Notes: a model not told the origin generated them from the sequence alone. A stretch of 64,000 bases of DNA from Pomphorhynchus laevis (GCA_012934845.2 WNNJ02003689.1:1-64000); one strand, 5' to 3'; positions 22,593 through 34,290 are shown, numbered from the stretch's first letter. Made by a program: numbers and translations.

Positions 22593-23578
22593 ATGTTATG
22601 CGTGTTCATTATGTGCGAACAAATGAGTATCGGTGCTTCAAACAACTTTCAAATACAAGCAAATATGGAACAGAATTCAGCTATTTCCAATGGAATTTTG
22701 ACTGTAACAACACCCAAGGTAAGAGATTTGTTGTCTCATAATCACGAGGGTAATGGGGTTCTTCTTCCCATACCCAAGCTTAGAAATCTAATAATTATTA
22801 AATTGGCCGAACCTGTTGGATTAAATAATTTGTACAACATCTTCCTGCGAAGCTTCGCAAAACAGTATAAAAATAGAATATTATACAACACGGTAAAGTA
22901 CTACGAGACCGAGGTTAAAATTTCCTTTACCACCTCTGATTTGGCTAATAAATATAAAGTATTTTTTAATAACAATCTTTCGAAATTTGGAAGCCTGATT
23001 TCAAAGCCTATCATGGATTCCTTAAAAATATTAAATCTCCCTCCTCACTTGGAGCAAAAAGACATTGATGACCTTCAAGTACTTTTTATAGTCTCTAATT
23101 TTCGCCATATTAAAGGAAAGAATGGATTACCTATTCCAAAAGATTTTGTCTCGGCTCCCACCGACATTGCCGAGACGTTGACCAAAACGTGCTGCATCCC
23201 GTTTCTGGGTTTGAATTTAAAGTTCGTAATTCTTGAAAATGATGATATGACCTTCCCAACTGCAATCTTTGTCATGGATCGGGCACTGAGCCTCAATGTG
23301 TAAGGCAGAGAAGATCTGTTGCTACTGTTCGTCTAAATAATGTATCGACATCGGGGGGGGGCAATGTTCCTCCACCCCGCGATGTGTTAACTGCTCTGTT
23401 CCACATCCCTTCTGGTCCAGGAGATATGTGGCTTTTAAGGCCTATCGTCTCAAATTCTGTTCTTCACGTACAGTTAAAACTCCTGCTAGTTATGCTAAAA
23501 CCAGCGATGGGATGTCTGACACAGACATTATACGTCTCTTCGGTGATCAAAATCAAGATATCTTAGGGCAAATACATT
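22593..23578 (+). pseudogene. LINE-A4 ORF1 (frameshifted)
   Basis: The first frame (22593-23303, 236 residues) covers the RRM-like half (PKLRNLIIIKLAEP, NIFLRSFAKQYKNRILYNT, PFLGLNLKFVI) and ends at the first knuckle, where the frame is lost. Another frame recovers CVNCSVPHPFWSRRYVAFKA, SDGMSDTDIIRLFG and a stop at 23578, matching the intact ORF1's third knuckle and tail; the Cys of SRRC is Tyr here. It is translated away from LINE-A3. Every residue of the 236-aa frame is the same in the second copy (55797-56507). Confidence 0.85.
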
Positions 23579-23883
23579 AACTTATCAACAGTCAGTTCGC
23601 ACTACTATATTCATATCCAATGATTACTCCAGCAACTATTCCAGGGTCAAAAAAAAGAGGGGCTTCGGCCCACACCGTGCCTCCATTAAAGGTAGGCAGA
23701 CTACTCAAGGACAAGTCCAGGAAAGCCTCTACCACAGGAAATGAAGATATTGCCCGTGGGCAAGTGCTCACGCTGGACGGAGTTAGTGGAGGGAAGGGCA
23801 ACCCTTCCGCCCCTAGCTCTGTCTAGGGATGAGGTAATCCCGCCCTGCTAATTCAACACAATGCTGAGGACTCGTGAGCCTTT

Positions 23884-25186
23884 TTCACTGAATATCTTTC
23901 AGTGGAATTCGGGAGGTGCTTCTGCCTTAGACTTCTATCTAGTAGAGATGCAGATGTTATAGTCCTCCAGGAGACGCGGTCTATCCGTCTTGCCCAGGAC
24001 ATTACTCGATTCATCCCTAAGCACATTTGTTCCCACTATACTCCGTACATAACCCCGCCTCACTCCTCGTCATCTCAAGGTCTTTTAACCGTAGTTAAAT
24101 GCTCCTTAAGGTCTTCCCTCCTACTAAACTATTCTTGTCCAGCCCTGTTTTGTTTAGTTATTTCACTTTGTAAGAACGGTAAACGCCTCAATCTAGCCAA
24201 TGTCTATATCTGGCCAGGGGAGATTCACAAGAACCGTGACCTCTTGGATAGTATTATTGATAGCGGCTACGACATGGTACTTGGTGATTTCAACGACAGA
24301 ACTGGTCTTTGGATAAATGCAGCACTCCGCATAACCACGAACGGTTATCTTGTTCACAAACCACCATCCCCTTCCTTTCATTGCACATCAACGAACTCAC
24401 TCCTTGACTTATTACTGCTCCATGAGGTGGTTGCTGGAACACAACTGTACGGAGCAGTTGCGACAACATCTGACCACCTCTCATGACTTGATTCGTTGGC
24501 GGATAGAAGAGGATACGCTGCTTCGGAGGAGTTTCCACTTTGATCCGATCAGAGTGGCTTTATTTCAGGCAGCTATCCAACGCTCGCCCCGAATTGGTAA
24601 TGAGAGTCTAACCAAATTTAATTTCTACCTCTCTTCGCAAGCTACCGCGATACTTTCGACTACCTATAAAGGACGTATTTACAGTCCCACTCCAACAAAA
24701 CTCAAGACCCTTGCGTATATGCTCCGTCTTCCCAATCTTTCTGCTTATGCCAGACTAGTTTTCTTAAAAGAATATTTGAGCACTAGATATAGGTTCCAAC
24801 TGGGTAAGGATATAGCAAGCATTGCTTTCCTTAATTTAGCCCAGTCTTCCTTTTGGAAGATATTCAAAGAGAAGTTTGTCTATTGGAGGGATAGAGCCTC
24901 GGATTGGTTTGAAAAATGGGTCTTTATAAAGTTTTGGAGGAATCACTATCCCTACATAATTATGAAGCCGCTATATGACCTCAACCAATCCCGCCTTGGG
25001 GAGACTTTAGAAGTAAAGATCTATCTGTCACAGATATTCTTAACTCCTGAAGGCTTCTTCCGGGCACTACAAAATCCGTTGCTCCACACTTTTTTCGTGT
25101 CTGTCAGCTTTTGACAGCTGATCAAAGAGGAGAAGTGGCCGTAACAATGCTTTTAGCCGCTTCATCCGATGTGGCCGGCATCAACA
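23884..25186 (+). pseudogene. LINE-A4 ORF2, endonuclease and linker, cut at 25186
   Basis: The APE part gives LSSRDADVIVLQETRSIRLA, KNGKRLNLANVYIWPGEIHK and MVLGDFNDRTGLWINA (23902-24486). The linker follows in the next frame (24350-25114: FHFDPIRVALFQAAIQR, LSTTYKGRIYSPTPTKLKTL, ARLVFLKEYLSTRYRF). It ends at GINI just before the RT domain; PLE-B repeat sequence begins at 25187. The second copy (57088-58890) continues into the RT, so this copy was cut after, or at, duplication. Confidence 0.85.
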
Positions 25187-26565
25187 ATAATATACAAAGT
25201 ATATTATTTATTATCCATCCATAAAAATTTGCCACTTAAGAGTTTAAATTTATTCTTTATATTATTGTGTTGATTTATATATTTTACTATTTTCTGCTTG
25301 ATGTTATTTTTATAGTAACCTAGTTTAAAATATGTATCTATTAAATTATTTAAATGATTTTGAAGAAAGCCAATATCATTATATATTGTTGCAATTCTAA
25401 AAATTTCATTATTTAATGTATTATATTTTATATTATATGGTATGCATGAATGCTCATGCAAAAATATGTTTCTTGTAAATTTAAATATGTCATCTTTACG
25501 ATATAAATTAATAGTAGTTTTAGTTAATGTTAATTTAATGTTCATATCTAGATATACACCTTCTTTATCATTAATATTGGTTTTGTTAAGAATAAGGCTT
25601 TCTGGATAAATGTGCTCACTAATTGAATAAAAATTATTAGAATTAAATACACATATATCATCAATGTATCGAAACATATATTTCATATATTTATATTGTT
25701 TAGATTTAGTTTTTACACAGTTATGAACAAATTCATATTCTATAAAGCTTAAAAACAAGTCAGCTATAATTGGGCTACTATTACCACCCATTGGAACACC
25801 TTTTACTTGTCTAAATATAGATGTCCCTACTTTTAAATAATTTTGATTTATCAAAATATTTAAGGATTCTATTAATTCAATTTTATCCATATATTTATAT
25901 TTATTTGATGGTTTAATTTTTGTTAGCTAGGCGCTATAATTATTATAACATATATATGTATATCTTTTTCCGAATATAAGATTAATTAATTTTACTAACG
26001 CTTCTTTAATATCTACTAAACTAGATTTGTGTAAAGAGTACTAAAATCGTATGTATTTATATTTTGAAAATTTATTCCTTTTGTCTGTTCTAAAAATTCT
26101 TTTGTAGAATTAATACTGAAATAGTGTTTTATACCAGTATTAATTTCGATTACCTTGCAATATTTTTTAAAATGTGCTTTAATTACTTTAAGTATTTTAT
26201 TCATATAGACAGAAAGTGGTTTTTATGTAAATTTAAACGCACTACATATGAACCTAGGTTTTATTGGATTTTTATGTAATTTTGGATTCCAATATAATAT
26301 AGGTATAGTTTTATTATCTAATTCAACCTTTATACCCTTTTTATCCATTATAGAACAGTGACTTGTAATAATTGTTTCTAAACTCAACTCACTACGTTCA
26401 TATGCTGGATTTACATTTAAATCATTAGAATTAACCTCTTTCATTAGTATATCATAATAAAGCTTTTTGCATATGAAGACAAAGTTATTACTAGCTTTAT
26501 CAATAGTTGTTATTATATAGTTATCCTTTAATTTAGTAAGTTCTTTGTACATATCTTTATTAATT
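25187..26565 (-). pseudogene. PLE-B: divergent Penelope-like reverse transcriptase
   Basis: The best copy of this family. Upstream, 26223-26552 reads IDKASNNFVFICKK and ILYWNPKLHKNPIKPRF. 26016-26204 reads YFSIN and TYDFSTLYTNL (motif A with its Asp). The main frame, 25204-25890 (228 residues), has FRQVKGVPMGGNSSPIIADL, RYIDDICVF (intact YIDD), LDMNIKLTL, NLYRKDDIFKFTRN and the thumb ending in KFLWMDNK. No GIY-YIG domain is seen on this strand. The LPxxxWxPKLHKNP style resembles the Hydra/Naiad side of PLE diversity rather than Penelope itself; this is memory, not a tree. A few breaks separate the three frames. Confidence 0.8.
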
Positions 26566-26739
26566 TTATCTTTTCTTTTATAATTGTTTGTTATTTACAT
26601 TTTCGGTTTAATTGTATATAATATATAATATTTCTAAATTTTAGTCCTGGATATATTAAAGCTTTCACTATTAATCAGCTTACTAAAGTAATCATTTAAG
26701 TTATTATATAACGAATTGTAAATTTTATTTTTGTCGTTG

Positions 26740-26920
26740 TTAACCGATATACCTCACACATTGTACACAATGTAAGGCGCTATAAGTAGGTGAAACGAAA
26801 AGAGGTCTTTGAAACCGACTAATTAATAAACGCGCCCACATAAAAGCTAATCACGGATGCTGTAGTACAACATGCTCTATCGCATGGAACAAATGACTGT
26901 TTCACTTATCAAATAATTAT
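26740..26920 (+). pseudogene. GIY-YIG endonuclease remnant
   Basis: Plus-strand reading gives IYLTHCTQCKAL, VGETKRGL, RAHIKA and DAVVQHALSHGTNDCFTYQ over two frames, a recognisable GIY-YIG core with its CxxC pair. It lies opposite to the PLE-B RT and is nearly identical in its second half to 16090-16185. Confidence 0.6.
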
Positions 26921-26989
26921 ATATATGAAAACCAAAAGTCCTTAACAGGTCGTAGGCTACAACCGAGAAAAAAATGAGAATAAAGCAGA

Positions 26990-28085
26990 TAAGTTAAAAC
27001 ATTTTTGTCACACGAAATTATGACAGTCTGTGTTGAGCCACCTTCTCCAATTCAGTTCTCCAGTTCCGTTTGAATTGCTTCCAGCCAATATTTGAAATCG
27101 CGAATAGAATATTCTTCGCATAATTTTCGAATTTCCTTAATGTGGATTTAATTGCTCTACCTCGAGGATGTTTCTAGTGTGGGTCATTGCTCGAAAGAAA
27201 CACCATTTTTAGAATACGTGCATTTTCATACTCAGAACATGTCCAAGAAAACGTAATCTGTTGTTTTGTTATAATTTGAATAACAGAATCCCTAATACCG
27301 CATTTTTTACGCAGAGTGTCATTTGTTATATGTTGCAGTGGATTTATTCTTGCAATCCGCTTAAGCTATTTATTTTCTGCAGCCATTACTTTCCTGGTTG
27401 TGTAATTTTTTCAGGCCAGCATTCCGATCCGTACAACAGAATTGGATGAACTATCGAGGTACAAACTCGAACATTAGTTTTCATTGATAGCTTTCTATCA
27501 CGCCATCCCTATTTGGTTGGTTAAAACTTTTGCTTGCTGTTACAATGCGATTGGTTATTTCTTCATCACATTTGCATTCGTTGGATATTAACGTTCCCAT
27601 GTATTTAAACGCGTGCACATGTTCAAGCAATTGTTCGTTTAATTTTATATCAAAATGAGGATGACAAAAAACGATAATATTTTGTATTTCGAAACGTTTA
27701 GAATTTGATCATATTTTGCTGAAGTAGTATGAATTCTAGTAATCGTGAATTGTAAATCAGCTGCAGTTTCCACTAAAAGAGCGACATCGTCAGCACATAT
27801 GAGATCAGTGAGTAAACAATTGTTGGATTAAATTCGGATACCTGGTTGCTCGTCTAAACATTTCTGAGTAATTCATTGATTGTAAGATTAAACAACTCCG
27901 GAGACAAGACTCAACCTTGTCTTACTCCTGAGCAAGCCTGAAAGGGTATTCCCACATGACCATTCTCGCGTACAATCGATTCAGTTTGTCGATAAAGAGC
28001 CTCAATTATTTCGCATATCTGTGTGGGAACTCCGGAGTTCCGCAATAGACGCAACATCACTGCACGATAGACGAAACGCTGGACG
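26990..28085 (-). pseudogene. RTE-like LINE, RT C-terminal half
   Basis: Reading leftward: LLRNSGVPTQICEIIEALYR, SIVRENGHVGIPFQACSGVR, QGCVLSP.LFNL, DLICADDVALLVETAADLQ (the A/YADD box), then LLYGSECWP, RLRFLGHVL and a final GELNWRRWLNTD. This order and wording are those of RTE-group ORF2 after the palm. The frame is broken in several places. The 5' side stops at the junction with PLE-A2 at about 28086. Confidence 0.8.
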
Positions 28086-30010
28086 AAATGAGTACACATC
28101 TGAAAATGATAAATCCGCAACTAGGAAAAATGTATATCTTACCAAAGATCCACAAAAATATCTCACCGTGCCCTGGGAGACCTATCATTAGTAATATTGG
28201 AACTGCGACAGAAAAACTAGCCAAATACCTACATACACTTCTACCAATCCTCAAAACTCGTGACTCGTACCTAGCAAGCACCGATGACTTTCTAAGAAAA
28301 CTTGAATCTCACAAGCACTAGATTCCAACAGGATCTATCTTGCTAAGCATTGACATCGAATCATTATATACTTCAATTTCTATTGAAAAAGGAATCGAAT
28401 CGCTTCAACAGTGGACTCGGGAATCAAACTATAGCATTTCAGAACAACGAAAAGTGATAGAATTGCTTAAACTAGTACTGACGTCTAATACATTTACATT
28501 TGAAGAGAAATGTTACAAGCAGATTATTGGTACAACAGTGGGATCACCTGTTGCATCAGTTTTCGCTAGACTCTATGTTGCACGAATAGAGGAAAGATTC
28601 TTCTCAACGTATTCACACAAACCTTATATTTGGTGGCGATACATTGACGGCATATTTGTCGTATGGACGCATGGTGAAGATAACTTAGCCTTGGTGTTGT
28701 ATGAACTAAACAAAGCGAGTGAGCGACATTTTACGCACGATCGAGTCAACCCCTTGCCATTTCTGGATACTAAAATCTATAAAGACAAGGATGGTAAAAT
28801 ACAAACACAAATGTTTCGCAAATTCGACAACACAAGAAACTTAATTCATTCGGATGGTTTTATTCCAATTAAGACGAAAAGACTAATGATAAAAAATGCG
28901 TGCCAGAAAGATATGTTCAACGAACAACTCTTATGAAAATGCGAGCAAACAGTTATTATCAGAATTCAAAGACTTCGGGTACACCACCAATGCAAAAAAT
29001 ACGTGTCAGGAAGATATGTTCAACGAACAACTCTTATGAAAATGCAAGCAAACAGTTATTATCAGGATTCAAAGACTTCGGGTACACCACCAATGCAATA
29101 AAGAGACAACAATTGATTGTAAATCGAATTAATCGGAATACATTGCTAAAAGCCAAGAAAATGACAGACGTTTGCAATATCGAGAATACCTACTTTCAAA
29201 GGTTTGAGTACCATCCGGCATTAATGAATATTCAAAAAGATGTGAGAGCAACTTTGAAAAAGATCACATGAGATGAAGATGGAAACATACGAATGTTATT
29301 GTTCGCATTTAAAAGTAATCGAACGCTGCAGCAGATAATATGCAATGCGAACACTTTATCGAATGGTAGCAAGCAATGTGGAAAGAAGCGGTGCAAGTGT
29401 TGCCAGGAAATGGAAGATACAAAAATAATCAAAAGTAATATGACAGGATTGCACTACAAGATCCATGGAAACAGCGATTGCAAATCCAAGGGTAATATTT
29501 GTCCCAATATGTGGGACAAACTGGCTTGGAAATGCATATTCGTGCACTTAATCGACGGTCAGACATATACATTTGCTCCTGCAAAATGTTCACAGTCCAA
29601 TATGTGGGACAAACTGGCTTGGAAATGCATATTCGTGCACTTAATCAACGGTTAGATATACGTAATAAACGAGCCAACAACGATGGGGCAGTTCATCATT
29701 GCATACACAAAAAAGCACCCGTAATGACAACGGCAATCATAAAATCCGGCATTGAAGATACGCCAAAATGCAAACAACGTGAACTATATTGGATTGGGCA
29801 ACTGTACACTGACATGCAACTAAATAATAACATTTTTACAAATTTGTACAAAAATCAGCAACCTTCTTTCAGATCCAGAAGCGCATGTGGCAACTATAGT
29901 GTCGTCAACCACCCATATAAAAGTGATGATTTTGTTAAGTCTTGAATTGTAAGGTATTGTGGCATTGCTTAACTGACGAAGACAGAAAAAGTTGAAACGT
30001 TTTAAAAATA
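28086..30010 (+). pseudogene. PLE-A2: Penelope-like RT and GIY-YIG with two internal duplications
   Basis: Domains in order: MYILPKIHKN, PCPGRPIISNIGTATEKLAK (28088-28321); motif A LSIDIESLYTSI, IIGTTVGSPVASVFARLYV, RYIDGIFVVW (YIDD reads YIDG), PLPFLDTKIY (28340-28936); thumb to about 29271; then a GIY-YIG nuclease with QYVGQTGLEMHIRALN (29499-29870). Two stretches are duplicated in tandem: one of 103 bp (28909 and 29012) and one of 93 bp, in frame, which doubles the QYVGQTG segment (29505 and 29598). The 3' tail includes CTGACGA...GAAACG (29968-30000). Broken, and truncated at 28086. Confidence 0.85.
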
Positions 30011-30116
30011 GTGATCAGTTGTTTGGATTTTGTCTTTTTGGTAATTTTGAGAACATTGATTATATATACAGTCCGTATCTTTATAACATTATTGACATAT
30101 AACTTAACATTATATA

Positions 30117-30331
30117 CAGTGCGTATGAAATTATTATGCAAATATGTACTTTTACGATTAAATTGTGTACTTTTATCTAATAACTATAAAATTTGCAAGT
30201 GTTATTCTTTATTAACCTTCGACTTAGACTGCAATAAACTAAATTGTCTGCAGTTATGAGTAAATATGCTATGCCGATTTTATCGATTTTTAGCGTTTAT
30301 AAGTGTATGAAGTTATTATGCAGCATATATT
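30117..30331 (+). repeat. Left inverted repeat of the Tc1-like transposon
   Basis: Outer site at 30117-30141 and inner site at about 30299-30323 share GTATGAA.TTATTATGCA. The region between matches the right repeat closely. Confidence 0.85.
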
Positions 30332-30344
30332 ATTTTTTATTTGA

Positions 30345-30640
30345 ATGATAATACAATAATTTATTTAACGTGGCAAATGCGTGCAAAATGCACGCTTACA
30401 TGACCACTAACAAACAAAAAAAGAACATCAAAAGTCACAGATAATTAGTTAATTGTTGAAATGGAATTGGATTTGGCGTTTGAAGTACGGCATAGATGTT
30501 GATTGGCGGATATGAATAGGCAGTTGATTCCACAAGATAGGAGCAGCCACAAAGAAGGAGCGGAAGCCAAAAGAGGTAGAGTAGATTATTCCAGAGTGGA
30601 ATTTCTCCAGATGATAAAATTGAATAAGTAGACATCAAAC
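30345..30640 (-). pseudogene. L2-like LINE 3'-end fragment inserted in the Tc1 element
   Basis: Minus translation gives STSFGFRSFFVAAPILWNQL, PIHIRQSTSM and FKRQIQFHFNN, almost the same as the C-terminus at 6380-6524. The shared 3' UTR (CTTGTAAGC-like words, TTAAATAAATT) follows, with a tail near 30345. It is a heavily 5'-truncated insertion. Confidence 0.85.
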
Positions 30641-30689
30641 AATTGTTAGAAAAAGTTTACATATTAATGTAGCGACCTCGAGACTAACA

Positions 30690-31675
30690 AATGTAAAAGC
30701 CGGTTGTCCATTGAGCTTGTTAAATTTTTTTATCCACTGGAGTTATTTTACTCGCGGCTTTAGTAATTTCAGCCCACAGTTCGTTTTTATCGATAAATCG
30801 TTTGTTTATTTGTTTATACTTTGAGCTAAAGCATTGACCATAAATTTTCAATGGGGTTCAAATCAGGTTACGACGGAGGCCATTTCATTATTTTAGAGTT
30901 TTCTATCCCATTTCCTTCCAGGAATTCCATAGTGTATTTAGCGACATGTGCGGGTGCATTGTCTTGCATAAAGACCAAGTTGCTTTCCCCATTACGGATC
31001 TGCATGCGCTACCATGGCAGAAAATGTGAGTTTAGAAACTTCGAGTATGAATGAGCGTTCAATTTCACGCCGTCAGTAACACGGAAAGGTCCTATTATTG
31101 TGTCGTTTACAATTGCGGCCTAAATCATTACGCCGCCACTACCCTGTTGGCGTCTTCCTTGAATCGGCTGCGACGTAGATGTAGCCAGACATCCTCTCGC
31201 CCATCCTTCCGGTCCATCCAATGTTGCTCTAGATTTATCACTAAAGATGACTTTTGTGAAGTCCGCTTCATATTTTCACGTGCCCACGCGATGCGTTTTT
31301 TCATATTAATGTTTGATATAACGGGTTGTCACTTTGCGTTTCTTACAGAACCCAAACTTGGCAAAATTCTGCAGCGAGTGTCGCGTTTTGTATCTTTTAT
31401 TCCTGCATATGCGAATATCTGGGCACTAGAACTTAGAGGATGCCTGGCCATTTGGTACTTTAGGCTACGCAACGTACGATTAGAAATTGTACGAAATTTA
31501 TTTCGTTCATTTCGTTGCCTAACATGACTGATGCCTGATATAGCTTTTTTACCATCTGGTTATCTATTTTCATTTCTTTCGAAATCTCCAGGGAGCTTAT
31601 ACCTTCTGCTAGACGGTGCATTATTATGTCTTTTTCATCGGGCAAAGGATCTTTACCGCGTCCCATCGCTACCAA
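30690..31675 (-). pseudogene. Tc1-like transposase (decayed)
   Basis: The N-terminal helix-turn-helix is readable at 31460-31681 (RGKDPLPDEKDIIMHRLAEG, then SLEISKEMKID). Further on come VIFSDKSRATLDGPEGW (first Asp present, following Glu changed to Lys), NLVFMQDNAPAHVAKYTMEF (second Asp) and WPPS, a stop, PDLNPIENLW (final Glu of a DD34E-type triad). Several frameshifts and at least one stop make it non-functional. It catalysed cut-and-paste transposition in its family. Confidence 0.85.
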
Positions 31676-31704
31676 AAGCAAAAGCAGCTTCTACTTTATA
31701 GCAA

Positions 31705-31917
31705 ACTATATGCTGCATAATAACGTCGTACTTATAAACGCTTAAAATCGATAAAATCGGCATAACATATTTACTCAACTGCAGACAATTGAGTTTATTG
31801 TAGTTTAAGTCGAAGGTTAATAAAGAATAACACTTGCAAATTTTATAGTTATTAGATAAAAGTACACAATTTAATCGTAAAAGTACATATTTGCATAATA
31901 ATTTCATACGCACTGTA
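31705..31917 (-). repeat. Right inverted repeat of the Tc1-like transposon
   Basis: Reverse complement of 30117-30331 with few mismatches; ends CGCACTG followed by TATA. Confidence 0.85.
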
Positions 31918-31989
31918 TATAATGTTATTAAGTAATATGTCAATAATGTTATAAAGCAGTATTTGGAAGACAATGAGGACATATGTCGT

Positions 31990-32345
31990 GGATATGTAAG
32001 TAATCCAATTCCTGGTATGTTTTACTTACTTCCCAAGATACATTAACAGATTACACTATGCCCGAGAAGACCGATTGTTCGGAATTGTGGTACTGTCTGT
32101 GAGCACCTGTCAAAATATATACATACTGTACTGCAGCCTATTCTAGTACAATGTGATTCATATATATCCAGCACTGACGATTTTATTCAGATATTTGAAT
32201 CATATAAGAAGAACTTAAAATCATATTCTATCATAGTAACTCTGGATATAACTGCATTATTTACTTCCATAAAACACGAAAATGTTATTTTGGTAATTCG
32301 TGAACATTTGAAAAAGTCACAATATTTTGACATAGATGTGGATCG
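31990..32345 (+). pseudogene. PLE-D RT, first half (plus strand)
   Basis: Plus translation gives IPGMFYLLPKIH, PRRPIVRNCGTVCEHLSKYI, STDDFIQIF and the motif-A region VTLDITALFTSIKHENV, with its Asp. It stops abruptly at about 32345, where the next PLE segment is on the other strand. Confidence 0.75.
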
Positions 32346-32950
32346 CTACAGCTCTACGTCATATTGAAGTTTAACATCAGCGAGAATATTTTTCAAGAAT
32401 GTAGGAAGAGATTTTAAAGCCGGATGGTATGGGATACAGCTTACAGTTTTTATTTTCGGTTTCTCTAAAAGTATCTGTGAATTGTGTGATCTATTGATTT
32501 GTTTATATATTAATTGTTTATGATAACCTCTATGCGGTACATCCGTGATTAGAACACCGATACATTTTACTTTTTCTGCACGTGCGCTACATATTTGTTC
32601 TATTCGTCTTATTTCATTAAAAATTACTGCCCTCTTAATTAATTTTGGATCGCAGCTATTATAATACAAGTATCCCGCTTTTGACGATCTTTCCATAAAC
32701 AGGATGGTTTCATTATCTATTTTCAGTAACTGTACATCAAGAAAGTATGGAGTTGTGCTTATATCAATCGTGAATGTTAGGGATTATATGCTGTTTAGAT
32801 GACTAAGAAATTTTTATAGCTCTGTTTTTCCTTTATCCCATATTACAAATATGTCATCTATGTAACGCCGCCATTTAGTTGGACGATTCATATTAGCTCG
32901 GAACAATATATTGCTGTAACAATATATTGTCGAATTCCGACAAGCGAATC
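32346..32950 (-). pseudogene. PLE-D RT, second half (minus strand)
   Basis: Minus reading gives TKWRRYIDDIFVIWDKGKTE (intact YIDD), YFLDVQLLKI and a thumb (32346-32696: KRAVIFNEIRRIEQICS, YHPALKSLPTFLKN). It complements the segment at 31990-32345 but in the opposite orientation, so the element was rearranged by inversion or two insertions lie end to end. Confidence 0.75.
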
Positions 32951-32964
32951 CTCGACGGTGGTCA

Positions 32965-34290
32965 ATGGAACAGTCTGAAGTATATAGCCGTATTCATGAT
33001 CGAATCTTACCAAACAAGCAGAAATCTAGAGCACTAGCCCACATGCAATTCTTACGTTGCTGTAGGGATGCAAAGGTGATTCTACGAGCACTACGATTAA
33101 AGAAACCACTCGCTGTGAATTTGAATTTGGTCGATAGCAATTATGCAACGAGGATCATGACTGAATGGAGACGAGCTCAGAACGATTGTAGTCGAAGAAC
33201 AATGAACATACTACTCCATTTTAATACGTACGTCCTAAACGCACCTAAAGTAGCTATTGATCGAAATTTGTATTCCGAGCTTATGGGAAAGAAAATTAAT
33301 AAACTCAAACGATTACATGTTCCGATATCGGAGGATGAATTTAAACAGATAAGATATTTCCCAATAGAAAAGTCCGGAAACTTAGAAACCATCGTTATAA
33401 TAAGCGCAATAGACAAGATATTCAAGCACAACAATTAATTACGACGATTCCAGAGGTTAATGAGCAGAGTGAGGAATTCAGAGAGTTGTTGTCAACCGAA
33501 GATGGGCAGGAAGCTATAGTGACGCAGAGAAATCGAAGGCGCAATAAGCAAATAATATTCGACATTGAGCACTCAAACGGTGTAAATTTAACGAAAAACT
33601 GAAATATATTGCTTAACTTAGGTATAAACTTTGCGTTCACACCTGTAGGAGTTGATATGTATAGTTTTACAAATGATATTAAGCGGGCAGCTAACTAGGT
33701 TTTCTCATCGATTCAGGATAATGAATAAAGATAGGTATATAAATGATTTTGGCCGCAGAATGTTTAAAAAACTCATTACAGTAAACCCGTCCCCGCCAAT
33801 TACGAATATATCTCCAGTTGATTACCAAACCCTCAGAAATCTAAAGGTTAGAAAGGATGTAGTCATAAAAAAGGCTGATAAGGGCCCTCAATCGGTAGTG
33901 TGGAGTAGACAGGAATATGTAACTGAGGGCAAACGACAGCTAAACGAGCCCATATATCAAAAAGTAGAATATGCGCAACTAGCTATTAGCAATCTATAAG
34001 TGATAAGCCACATTGATGAATTTGTCGCCAGAAAAGATTTGTCGGTTACGGATGCATATGAATTGAGATAGGATACACCCCGTTTTGGTATATTTTATAT
34101 GCTCCCGAAAGTTCACAAGCGTCAGAAACTTTATGTCGGTAGACATATTGTCAGGTGCTTAGGGACTCCCACCGAACATTTATCTAGGCGTATTCATACG
34201 TATCTTAAGCCGCTTCTACAATTTGTGCCAGTACATATAGATTCTACCGTGGACTTTATTCGAAAATTAAAAAGAGAGAAAGCTACATAG
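32965..34290 (+). pseudogene. PLE-D-like N-terminal half
   Basis: The 157-residue frame 32965-33438 (helical, basic; KPLAVNLNLVDSNYATRIM, KKINKLKRLHVPIS) is followed by ILLNLGINFAFTPVGVD, the PLE pre-RT signature also seen in PLE-C. VVIKKADKGPQSVVWSRQEY and FGIFYMLPKVHKRQK, RCLGTPTEHLSRRIHTYL come next (34099-34290). It ends before motif A, where RTE-like sequence starts. This is the most complete PLE N-terminal region in the window. Broken. Confidence 0.75.

Larger units (their letters stand above)
30067..31963 (-). mobile_element. Tc1-like DNA transposon with long IR/DR-type ends
   Basis: Near-perfect inverted repeats of about 214 bp lie at 30117-30331 and 31705-31917, each starting CAGTGCGTATGAAATTATTA next to TATA. 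A second similar site, AGTGTATGAAGTTATTATGC, lies at the inner end of each repeat, so each end has two putative transposase sites, as in IR/DR Tc1 elements. Weaker inverted similarity reaches out to about 30067 and 31963. An L2-like fragment sits inside at 30345-30640. Confidence 0.85.
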
